Shown here in pieces: positions 35,085 to 42,163 of a stretch of DNA of 64,000 bases. Both the position numbers and the translations under genes were made by a program. The stretch lies in assembly GCA_016713405.1 (NCBI GenBank), contig JADJPF010000003.1, positions 186,001 to 250,000 of the forward strand, in the 5' to 3' direction. The DNA is from Blastocatellia bacterium (lineage in GTDB: Bacteria; Acidobacteriota; Blastocatellia; Chloracidobacteriales; JADJPF01). Positions within the stretch are counted from its first letter, which is position 1; every line of letters begins with the position of its first letter. Under the pieces are notes generated by a model that did no database searches, was not told the origin of the DNA, and was given only the letters and a program-made list of their open reading frames with translations.

Positions 35085-37151
35085 ATGGAAGAACGTTTAC
35101 AAAAAATTATTGCCAATGCTGGCATCGTCTCCCGACGTAAAGCAGAAGAATTAATCCAAGTTGGAGAAGTCACAGTCAACGGTAAAGTCATTACCCAACT
35201 AGGAAGCAAAGCCGACCCCAACCACGACCATATTAAAGTTAGTGGTAAGCTAATTAACCCTAAGATAGAAAACTTACAAAAAGTTTATATTCTACTTAAT
35301 AAACCTAAAGGCTATTTATCTAGTCTTTCGGATCCAGAAAACCGACCATTAGTTACAGAATTACTCCCTAATTCTTTGCCAAAAGTGCATCCTGTCGGAA
35401 GATTAGATTTTAATACTGAAGGTTTACTTATTTTAACTAACGATGGCGATTTAACTAAAATTGTTACTAGTGCCTCTCAACACGTTCCAAAAGTTTATGA
35501 AGTTAAAGTTAAAGGAACACCTACAGAACAAGCATTAAATCGTCTGCGAGCAGGAATTGTTATTGAAGATAGAAAATCTGCTCCTGTTAGCTTAAGAAGA
35601 CTAGAAACAAGTGATGCTGGCAATAGTTGGTTTGAAGTTATCCTTTATGAAGGACGAAATAACCAAATTAGAAAAATGTTTGATGAAATAGGCCATTCTG
35701 TCAGCAAGTTAAGACGTACTCGAATAGGTCATGTTACAGATGACTATCTACCTATAGGAAAATTTCGCCATCTTTCACCTGGAGAAATAAAAAAATTCCT
35801 CTCCAAAGCAGAACAAAAAGCAGAGCAAAAAATAGAGCGAAAACCAGAGCGAAAACCAGAACAAAAAGAGCTTTCCGATACCGTGAACGTTACGGACGTT
35901 GTTGATGTTACTGATGCCGTCGATGTTGTTGATGGTGTTGATGTCGTTGACATTGCCGATGTTGCTGATGTTGCTGATGCTGCCGACGCTGTTGATGTTG
36001 TTGATGCTGCCGACGCTGTTGATGTTGATGCTGCTGATGTTGCTGATGCTGTTGATGTGCCTAAAGTAGTTAAAGTGCGTAGCGACCATTCCAAAGCACC
36101 CAAACTTGTTAAACGTGGTGATGATGCCTATTCCAAACGCCGTGATATAGATTTAGGTAGAGATGATGCCCGCCCCCCTCGTCGGGAAGAAGGTTTCCGC
36201 CCTAAACGCAAAGACTTTGATGATAGACCTCCTCGCCGTGACTTTAGACCTAGAAGCGATGATGCCCGTCCTCCTCGTCGTGATTTTGATGACAAACCTC
36301 GTCGTGACTTTGATGATAGACCTCCTCGCCGTGACTTTAGACCTAGAAGCGATGATGCTCGTCCTCCTCGTCGTGATTTTGATGACAAACCTCGTCGCGA
36401 CTTTGATGATAGACCTCCTCGCCGTGACTTTAGACCTAGAGGCGATGATGCCCGTCCTCCTCGTCGTGATTTTGACGACAAACCTCGTCGTGACTTTGAT
36501 GATAGACCTCCTCGCCGTGATTTTAGACCTAGAAGCGATGATGCTCGTCCTCCTCGTCGTGATTTTGATGACAAACCTCGTCGTGACTTTGATGATAGAC
36601 CTCCTCGCCGTGACTTTAGACCTAGAAGCGATGATGCCCGTCCTCATCGTCGTGATTTTGATGACAAACCTCGTCGTGATTTTAGACCTAGAGGCGATGA
36701 TGCCCGTCCTCCTCGTCGCGACTTTGATGATAGACCTCCTCGCCGTGATTTTAGACCTAGAGGCGATGATGCCCGTCCTCCTCGTCGTGATTTTGACGAC
36801 AAACCTCGTCGTGACTTTGATGATAGACCTCCTCGCCGTGATTTTAGACCTAGAGGCGATGATGCCCGTCCTCCTCGTCGTGATTTTGATGACAAACCTC
36901 GTCGTGACTTTGATGATAGACCTCCTCGCCGTGACTTTAGACCTAGAGGCGATGATGCCCGTCCTCCTCGCCAAGAGTTCAAACCTAGACGACGTGATGA
37001 GGTTGAAATTGAAAACAAAGATTTTAAGCCTGCTAGAAAAGAAAGATTTTCAGATGAAAAACGATCCTTTAAGCCTAGAAGGGGCTTTGATAAAAACAAA
37101 GATCGCGTTAACCCTGTAGCAAAAAAAGCAACTAAAAGGTTTAGAGATTAA
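35085..37151 (+). CDS. rluB: 23S rRNA pseudouridine synthase with long repetitive tail
   Basis: An RluB/RsuA-family pseudouridine synthase; RluB modifies U2605 in 23S rRNA. Residues 1-60 are an S4 RNA-binding domain (RLQKIIANAGIVSRRKAEEL), residues 65-235 the catalytic domain with HPVGRLDFNTEGLLILTNDG (catalytic Asp in R-L-D) and NQIRKMFDEIGHSV. E. coli RluB has 291 residues; this has 688. The excess is a Lys/Glu-rich linker, an acidic Val-Asp-Ala repeat (about residues 265-325), and an Arg-Asp-Pro-rich tail of 31-residue repeats (about 365-630), ending in a Lys/Arg-rich stretch. The tail looks disordered and RNA-binding-like. The gene follows scpB by four bases. Confidence 0.93.
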   Translation: MEERLQKIIANAGIVSRRKAEELIQVGEVTVNGKVITQLGSKADPNHDHIKVSGKLINPKIENLQKVYILLNKPKGYLSSLSDPENRPLVTELLPNSLPKVHPVGRLDFNTEGLLILTNDGDLTKIVTSASQHVPKVYEVKVKGTPTEQALNRLRAGIVIEDRKSAPVSLRRLETSDAGNSWFEVILYEGRNNQIRKMFDEIGHSVSKLRRTRIGHVTDDYLPIGKFRHLSPGEIKKFLSKAEQKAEQKIERKPERKPEQKELSDTVNVTDVVDVTDAVDVVDGVDVVDIADVADVADAADAVDVVDAADAVDVDAADVADAVDVPKVVKVRSDHSKAPKLVKRGDDAYSKRRDIDLGRDDARPPRREEGFRPKRKDFDDRPPRRDFRPRSDDARPPRRDFDDKPRRDFDDRPPRRDFRPRSDDARPPRRDFDDKPRRDFDDRPPRRDFRPRGDDARPPRRDFDDKPRRDFDDRPPRRDFRPRSDDARPPRRDFDDKPRRDFDDRPPRRDFRPRSDDARPHRRDFDDKPRRDFRPRGDDARPPRRDFDDRPPRRDFRPRGDDARPPRRDFDDKPRRDFDDRPPRRDFRPRGDDARPPRRDFDDKPRRDFDDRPPRRDFRPRGDDARPPRQEFKPRRRDEVEIENKDFKPARKERFSDEKRSFKPRRGFDKNKDRVNPVAKKATKRFRD
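35884..36059 (+). repeat. Val-Asp-Ala-rich degenerate repeat in rluB
   Basis: About 176 bases of short degenerate GTTGATGTT/GCTGATGCC-type units encode alternating Val/Ala/Ile and Asp. It is the acidic block before the Arg-rich tail and gives rise to long spurious open frames on the other strand. Confidence 0.85.
36213..36970 (+). repeat. 93-bp tandem repeats in the rluB tail
   Basis: Head-to-tail 93-base units encode the 31-residue repeat built on DFDDRPPRRDFRPR, S/G, DDARPPRR and DFDDKPRR. Five consecutive units are followed by a 42-base partial unit, two more full units and a truncated one. Units are nearly identical at the DNA level, with Ser/Gly alternation at one site, so expansion is recent and copy number is likely to vary between strains. 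Confidence 0.92.
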
Positions 37152-37159
37152 GGATTGCT

Positions 37160-37192
37160 CGATCGTGATCGATAAAGTTTCGATCACGATCG
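37160..37192. terminator. Perfect 12-bp GATC hairpin after rluB
   Basis: CGATCGTGATCG at 37160-37171 pairs perfectly with CGATCACGATCG at 37181-37192 over a nine-base loop, eight bases after the rluB stop. It may end the scpA-scpB-rluB transcript, though no T run follows. It contains four of the GATC sites that open the GATC island. Confidence 0.5.
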
Positions 37193-37422
37193 GATCTAAT
37201 TAACAGATCTAAATTTATATATATGTTTGTATCTAAATTGGAAATAGAATTTATTTATTTATATATACTTGAAAATAGATAAGATATCGGTATTTTACAA
37301 CTATTGATCGTTGATCATTGAATCGATCATTTTTCTTGATCGTTGATCTGTTTTTAGGAACTTGATCTTAAAAATGTGATCGTTTTCCTTGATCGTCCGA
37401 TCATTTGATCCCATTATTGATC
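37161..37422. other. GATC island between rluB and the carboxylase gene
   Basis: Seventeen GATC sites occur in 262 bases (fewer than one is expected), in two groups: six in 37161-37209 and eleven in 37306-37422, spaced about 6 to 19 bases. GATCGTTGATC occurs twice, at 37306-37316 and 37338-37348, and the longer GATCGTTGATCATT is shared exactly with the valS island. The whole 331-base gap up to the carboxylase start has no other gene; an AT-rich stretch lies between the two groups. Confidence 0.9.
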
Positions 37423-37482
37423 TCGGATTTTATCAGACTCTTTATAACAATTAATAATTTGATAACTTGGAGGCTTGACGCT

Positions 37483-39126
37483 GTGACACAAAAAAAAGCA
37501 GAAAAAGAAATTACATCGAATATGCACAAATTAGCCAAAGAATTACAAGATTTATCAGAAAAGCTTAAATTAGGTGGTGGGCTAGACAAAATCAAAAAGC
37601 ATCAACAACAAGGAAAACTAACAGCTAGGGAGAGAATAGCCAAGTTGTTTGATAAGGATCGTCATTTCCAAGAAGTAGGGCTACTTATTGCTTATGACCA
37701 ATATGATGGTCAAGCCCCGGGAGTAGGAACAATTATTGGGTTTGGAGAAGTTTGCGGACGTGAAGCGGTAGTGGTGGCTAATGATGCAACAGTCAAGGCT
37801 GGGTCTTGGTGGCCGGAAACTATAAAAAAGATTTTACGCGCTCAAGAAATAGCAATGCGTTGTCATGTACCTATTATTTATCTAGTTGATTCTGCTGGTG
37901 TTAATTTGCCTTATCAAGGTGGGGTGTTTCCCGGTCAATATGGAGGCTCAAGGATATTTTTCTATAACTCAATAATGCGTCGTTACTTAAAAGTCCCCCA
38001 ACTTTCTGCTGTTATGGGTCAATGTGTGGCAGGTGGTGCTTATCTACCTGCTTTAAGCGATAGCATCATAATGGTTGAAGATAAAAGCTTTATGGGGTTA
38101 GGTGGCCCAAATCTAGTTAAAGGTGCAACAGGCCAAAGCGTTGACGGTGAAATTTTAGGCGGAGCGCGAATGCACAATGAAATAAGCGGTGTAGCACATT
38201 ATCGAGTGCCTGACGATGAAACTTGCATTTTGAAATTACGCGAACTTGTAAAAGATCTTCCTCCCGCAACACCACCACGTGCAGCAATTGAAGCAGCAAA
38301 AGCACCAAAAAGACCTGAAAAAGATATTTATGACATTATCCCTAGCGATCATCGCCTGCCTTATGACATGCGAATGCTGCTAGATTGCATTTTAGATGAT
38401 GGCTATCTAAATGAATTTCAAGCTGATTATGCCAAGGAAATTATTACTGGTCATGCTCGTATCTGTGGGATTCCTGTAGGGATTATTACAAATCAACGTG
38501 GTTTAGTTAAAGGTGCAAAAGGTAAACCACCTAAATTTGGTGGAATTATTTATGCTGATAGTGCCGACAAAGTAGCCTATTTTATAGAAACCTGCAACCG
38601 TCAAGGAACTCCGCTACTTTTTATTCAAGATGTGTCTGGTTTTATGGTTGGTGTAGATGCTGAACAATCTGGAATTATTCGCGCTGGAGCAAGATTTGTA
38701 GAAGCAATGGCAACGGCTACAGTGCCAAAAATAGTATTGACTGTAAATCATGCTTCTGGTGCTGGATATTATGCAATGGCTGGACAAGGTTTTGACCCTG
38801 ATTTTATTTTCTCTTGGCCTACAGGCAGAATGGGAGTAATGGAAGGTGAGTCGGCTGTTATGGCTCTCTTTAGTGGGCAATTAGATAAATTAAAAGCCGC
38901 AGGAAAAGAACCAGACGAAGAGCTAAAAGCAGCAATGAATAGTGTTAGAGCAGATTACAACCATCAATTAGACGCTAAATATGCTGCTGCTCGTGGTTAT
39001 GTTGATGCTGTAATTATGCCTGAAGAAACACGTGCTTGTTTGTCTTTAGCACTACGCACAACATTAAATAACAGTGGCCCACATCTAGGTAACTTTGTTT
39101 TACCCAGTAATTTAGCTGGTGTGTAA
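37483..39126 (+). CDS. Acyl-CoA carboxylase, carboxyltransferase (beta) subunit
   Basis: A 547-residue carboxyltransferase of the methylcrotonyl/propionyl/acetyl-CoA carboxylase group; it transfers carboxyl from biotin to an acyl-CoA. KGKLTARERIAKLFDKD near the start, VGTIIGFGEVCGREAVVVAN, VDSAGVNLPYQGGVFPGQYG, GQCVAGGAYLPALSD and, in the second half, FIQDVSGFMVGVDAEQSGII and NHASGAGYYAMAGQGFDPDF are the two crotonase-like halves of the family. The pattern is closest to methylcrotonyl-CoA carboxylase beta subunits, but the substrate is not certain. No alpha/biotin subunit is adjacent. The GTG start has GGAGG nine bases upstream; an earlier start would run through the GATC island. Confidence 0.92.
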   Translation: MTQKKAEKEITSNMHKLAKELQDLSEKLKLGGGLDKIKKHQQQGKLTARERIAKLFDKDRHFQEVGLLIAYDQYDGQAPGVGTIIGFGEVCGREAVVVANDATVKAGSWWPETIKKILRAQEIAMRCHVPIIYLVDSAGVNLPYQGGVFPGQYGGSRIFFYNSIMRRYLKVPQLSAVMGQCVAGGAYLPALSDSIIMVEDKSFMGLGGPNLVKGATGQSVDGEILGGARMHNEISGVAHYRVPDDETCILKLRELVKDLPPATPPRAAIEAAKAPKRPEKDIYDIIPSDHRLPYDMRMLLDCILDDGYLNEFQADYAKEIITGHARICGIPVGIITNQRGLVKGAKGKPPKFGGIIYADSADKVAYFIETCNRQGTPLLFIQDVSGFMVGVDAEQSGIIRAGARFVEAMATATVPKIVLTVNHASGAGYYAMAGQGFDPDFIFSWPTGRMGVMEGESAVMALFSGQLDKLKAAGKEPDEELKAAMNSVRADYNHQLDAKYAAARGYVDAVIMPEETRACLSLALRTTLNNSGPHLGNFVLPSNLAGV

Positions 39127-39143
39127 AAAGGAAAATAACTAAT

Positions 39144-39177
39144 GTAAAAGCCTAGTGTTTTATTTCTAGGCTTTTAC
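39144..39177. terminator. Bidirectional terminator
   Basis: Perfect 12-pair stem (39144-39155 with 39166-39177, ten-base loop) lying between the convergent carboxylase and receiver/zinc-ribbon genes. The arms are A-rich on the left and T-rich on the right, suiting termination in either direction. Confidence 0.85.
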
Positions 39178-39186
39178 AATTGGATT

Positions 39187-40314
39187 TTATTGAACCATTC
39201 CACAATTAAGACAAAAGACATCTCCAAAGCTAACCGTCTGTCCACAACCACTACAAATGCTAGTTTCAGGTACATGCACAGCCGTTTTATCAACAGCAGC
39301 ACCACACTCAATGCAAAAAACGTCTTCTGGAAGCACATCTGCGCCACATTCCTGACAAGCAATACTATTTAATGAATGTTTTATTTGCAGCGGGTCTTCA
39401 GAATCATCAGGAAAATATTCAAACTGTTCTCCTGTTATTTGAGGTTCAAAAATCTTTGCAAGTCTACTGGTAGTTGCTCGTTTTATATCACTAATTTCTG
39501 GAATAGGTTTTGATTCTATCTCTAGTCCTGGTAATTCTATAGAAGCATTCACCTTATCAATATTTAAGTTTGGTATTTCATCAACAGGTTCTAATACTTC
39601 TTCTACATTTTCTTTTTCCTCTGGTACTTCAAATTTATAATCTATTTGAGGTTGAGTTTCCTTTTGTTCTAATACTATTTCACATTTTGCTTCTATAGGT
39701 TCTGGTGTTTCTTCAGTTTCTTCAATATCTATACCTATATCTGTTTCTACTTCTATAGTTTGAATATCATCTTCATCCATATCATCTAAAGATTCTATTT
39801 CTATATCCATATCTATATCTGGCAGATCATCTAAATCATATATTTCTTCTATTTCTTCTACTTTTTCATTTACTTCATTTTTATTTTTTATAGAAATATT
39901 TAATGTTTGGTTATCAAACTCTTGTTCAAGGCCATTTATTGGAGCAACACCAGTCCAAATAAAATTTAAGAGAGAGATTAGCAAATTAGGTTCTACAGAT
40001 TTAGGTAAGTAGCGAGTAGCACCAACGCGCCGGGCTTCTAGGTAGTCAAAAGGTTCATCTTCACTAAATGTTAATACTACCGCAGTATCTCTTGAAGCTG
40101 GAATACTTTTGATTTCGTCACAAATTTGATAGCCTAGTTTCCCAGGCATTATAACCGCAAGTAAAACAATATTAGGTTGAAAATCCAATACTCTAGCCAA
40201 AACTTGCTCACCATTGTTAATGGTTTCGACCTGATGACCTTGTTCATGTAATAATCTTTGTAAATCAGAATAAGTAGTTAGGTTAGGATCTGCAATTAAA
40301 ATTTTGCAAGCCAT
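39187..40314 (-). CDS. Degenerate receiver domain with acidic linker and double zinc ribbon
   Basis: A 375-residue protein in three parts. Residues 1-120 are a CheY-like receiver (CKILIADPNLTTYSDLQRLL, YQICDEIKSIPAS, ATRYLPKSVEP with the conserved Lys), but the phospho-acceptor Asp is Ala53 (PNIVLLAVIMPGKLG) and the acidic pair is A-D, so phosphorylation is not expected. Residues 150-300 are very acidic and disordered. The C-terminus has two zinc ribbons: CQECGADVLPEDVFCIECG and CSGCGQTVSFGDVFCLNCG. The receiver of the gene at 53467 is similar with the Asp kept. Role unknown; perhaps a constitutive scaffold. Confidence 0.82.
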   Translation of the reverse strand: MACKILIADPNLTTYSDLQRLLHEQGHQVETINNGEQVLARVLDFQPNIVLLAVIMPGKLGYQICDEIKSIPASRDTAVVLTFSEDEPFDYLEARRVGATRYLPKSVEPNLLISLLNFIWTGVAPINGLEQEFDNQTLNISIKNKNEVNEKVEEIEEIYDLDDLPDIDMDIEIESLDDMDEDDIQTIEVETDIGIDIEETEETPEPIEAKCEIVLEQKETQPQIDYKFEVPEEKENVEEVLEPVDEIPNLNIDKVNASIELPGLEIESKPIPEISDIKRATTSRLAKIFEPQITGEQFEYFPDDSEDPLQIKHSLNSIACQECGADVLPEDVFCIECGAAVDKTAVHVPETSICSGCGQTVSFGDVFCLNCGMVQ

Positions 40315-40567
40315 ATTTTAGGATGTAATCCACTCCTGTTAATTTTTGTAAAACTTTTAAGGCGTAATTAGGTAAAGATTAAAATACTGAACAATCGAAG
40401 CTAGAGAGTCATTATACTTCATAAGCAAGTCATTTAGGTAACTACAAATAGCACTTTAAGCTAAAATTATTGCTAAAACTAGATATAAATAACTTATAAA
40501 TAATTGCTTATAAATGCTTTTATATGCTAAAAAAGGAAAATTTACTTTTTTAAAATAGGCAAATACT

Positions 40568-40965
40568 TTGTATTTATTACTTAGCAATGTTAGAAACTCC
40601 ATGATTTTACATGCTAGAAGTTCCTCTCCTAATGAATGTTGCGGACTAGTTGCGGGAAAAGATAAACTTTTTACTACATATTATCCGCTAGCAAATTGTG
40701 CTGAAGAACCTACAAAAAATTATTTTGCTGCCCAAAAGAATTACTGCTAGCCTTAAAAAAAATATCTTTAGCTAAACAAGATTTATTAGGTATTTATCAT
40801 TCACATGTAAAATCTATTGCTTATCCTTCGACTAAAGATATAGATTTGGCTGTTTATCCAAATGCAGTTTATTTTATTATTTCGCTGGCTGGGGAAGAAA
40901 GTCTGGCTGCATTTGAAATTAAATCAAAAAATGTTATTAATGTTGATTTCTCAGTTATTGAATAA
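40568..40965 (+). pseudogene. JAMM/Mov34-type metallopeptidase (M67), single-base frameshift
   Basis: The first frame gives MILHARSSSPNECCGLVAGK and EEPTKNYFAA, then a premature TAG. One C added near 40731-40737 continues LLGIYHSHVKSIAYPSTKDI with the JAMM motif (H-S-H, Ser and Asp) and runs to a stop at 40963. The corrected protein of about 132 residues has the E-x-n-H-S-H-x-n-S-x-x-D zinc site of Mec/RadC-like M67 peptidases, which often cut C-terminal tags from sulfur-carrier proteins. No moaD/thiS-like gene is adjacent. The start is TTG, as an upstream stop blocks other choices. Confidence 0.78.
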
Positions 40966-40991
40966 AAATAAATTTTTCTAGGAGATATTAA

Positions 40992-41816
40992 ATGTCTAAC
41001 CTTTATGAAAAAGCTCTGGAAGCTGCAAAAGTAATTAAATCAAAATCTACATGGGATATAAAAACCTTAGTTATTCTTGGATCGGGGCTTGCGGCTTTTG
41101 CTGATAAATTATCAGACGCTATAATAATAAATTATAATGAAATTCCTTATTTTCCTGAGCCAACGGTGATAGGACACAAAGGAAAAATGGTTTTAGGGCT
41201 TTGTGGAGGCTGTCCGGTGGCAGTAATGGCAGGACGTTTTCATCATTATGAAGGTTATACAATGGAAGAAGTTACATTTCCAGTTCGAGTTGCGGCATTG
41301 ATGGGAATTAAAAACCTGGTAGTGACTAATGCTTCAGGTGGCTTAAATCCTGAATTTGAAGCTGGGGACATTATGATTATTTCTGATCATCTTAACTTAA
41401 TAGGAGCAAATCCATTAAGAGGGCCAAATGATGAGCGTTTTGGGGTAAGATTTCCTGATATGACAGAAGTTTACTATTCACCTTTTAGAAAAATAGCAGA
41501 AAGTGAAGGCCAAGCATTAGGATTAAACTTAAAACAAGGTGTTTATACGGCATTACCTGGCCCAAATTATGAAACACCAGCAGAAGTAAGAATGCTGAGA
41601 GTACTAGGGACTGATGCGGTAGGAATGTCAACAGTACCAGAAGCAATTGTAGCTAAACAAATGCACATGAAAATATTAGGAATTTCTTGCATTGCTAACC
41701 TTGCAGCAGGCATAAAAGAAGGTACATTAGATCATCAAGAAGTGCTAGATATGAGTGCAAGCGTAAGTGAAAAATTCATCGAATTATTAAACAAAATCGT
41801 GCCAAAATTGGAATAG
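40992..41816 (+). CDS. punA: Purine nucleoside phosphorylase, trimeric type
   Basis: The enzyme splits inosine and guanosine with phosphate into base and ribose-1-phosphate in purine salvage. The 274 residues fit the type I (trimeric) family. LVILGSGLAAFADKL is the phosphate-binding loop, GRFHHYEGYTMEEVTFPVRV carries the His-Tyr-Glu motif, NASGGLNPEFEAGDIMIISD and ALPGPNYETPAEVRMLRVLG and DAVGMSTVPEAIVAKQM complete the purine site. AGGAG precedes the ATG. It follows the JAMM gene by 26 bases. Confidence 0.95.
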   Translation: MSNLYEKALEAAKVIKSKSTWDIKTLVILGSGLAAFADKLSDAIIINYNEIPYFPEPTVIGHKGKMVLGLCGGCPVAVMAGRFHHYEGYTMEEVTFPVRVAALMGIKNLVVTNASGGLNPEFEAGDIMIISDHLNLIGANPLRGPNDERFGVRFPDMTEVYYSPFRKIAESEGQALGLNLKQGVYTALPGPNYETPAEVRMLRVLGTDAVGMSTVPEAIVAKQMHMKILGISCIANLAAGIKEGTLDHQEVLDMSASVSEKFIELLNKIVPKLE

Positions 41817-41933
41817 AATTTTTGCTAATTACGCCCAGCCCTGTCATGACTGGGTTATTACAAAATGCCCCTACAGGACATTTAAGGTTTTAATGCTTCT
41901 TTAGAATCAATAACTTACTTCTAGCTAATAGTT

Positions 41934-41966
41934 AAAAATAGCTCAAGAAATTCTTGGGCTATTTTT
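41934..41966. terminator. Terminator after the purine nucleoside phosphorylase gene
   Basis: AAAAATAGC at 41934-41942 pairs with GCTATTTTT at 41958-41966; the inner TCAAGAA and TTCTTGG are also largely complementary. The T-rich right arm suits the plus strand; it also lies right after the stop of the minus-strand remnant below. Confidence 0.8.
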
Positions 41967-41968
41967 AT

Positions 41969-42163
41969 TTAGCCCTTCTTTGAAAAAGTTTCTGCCTCAA
42001 TAAATACTTTTTTAACTTCTGGGAATGTTTGCTTTATTTGGCTATCCATTTTGCTAATCAAGGTTTCTACTTCTAGTGAAGAAACAGCATCGGTAAAATC
42101 AGCATAAATAACTTTTTTTGACAAAGAAGCCGTAAAAAGAGCCTTTCTGTTTTTAGAAATTAT
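41969..42163 (-). pseudogene. C-terminal remnant of a cation diffusion facilitator transporter
   Basis: The minus strand reads KNRKALFTASLSKKVIYADF, AVSSLEVETLISKMDSQIKQ, TFPEVKKVFIEAETFSKKG and stops. The pattern of an Asp-containing beta strand, L-x-x-x-E-x-E-x-x-I, then P-E-V-x-x-x-F-I-E-A-E is the cytoplasmic C-terminal domain of CDF metal transporters. The membrane domain is absent: the frame is closed by a stop just upstream, at the end of the glycosyltransferase gene. This looks like a truncated relic. Confidence 0.6.

Noticed and set aside
35744..36103. Ser/Thr/Ala-rich and Asn/Ile-rich open frames opposite the Val-Asp-Ala block
   Set aside because: They are complements of the short degenerate repeat and start inside rluB; low-complexity shadows.
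36213..36970. Tandem repeats considered as a CRISPR array
   Set aside because: Units are contiguous, 93 bases long, keep a reading frame and have no unique spacers.
36163..37119. Long open frames in other frames and on the other strand across the rluB repeat region
   Set aside because: The 93-bp periodic repeats lack stops in several frames; only the rluB frame has domains, a ribosome binding context and operon fit.
41838..41860. Small CCCAG/CTGGG dyad after the purine nucleoside phosphorylase gene
   Set aside because: Only five pairs and no T run; the better terminator is about 80 bases further on.
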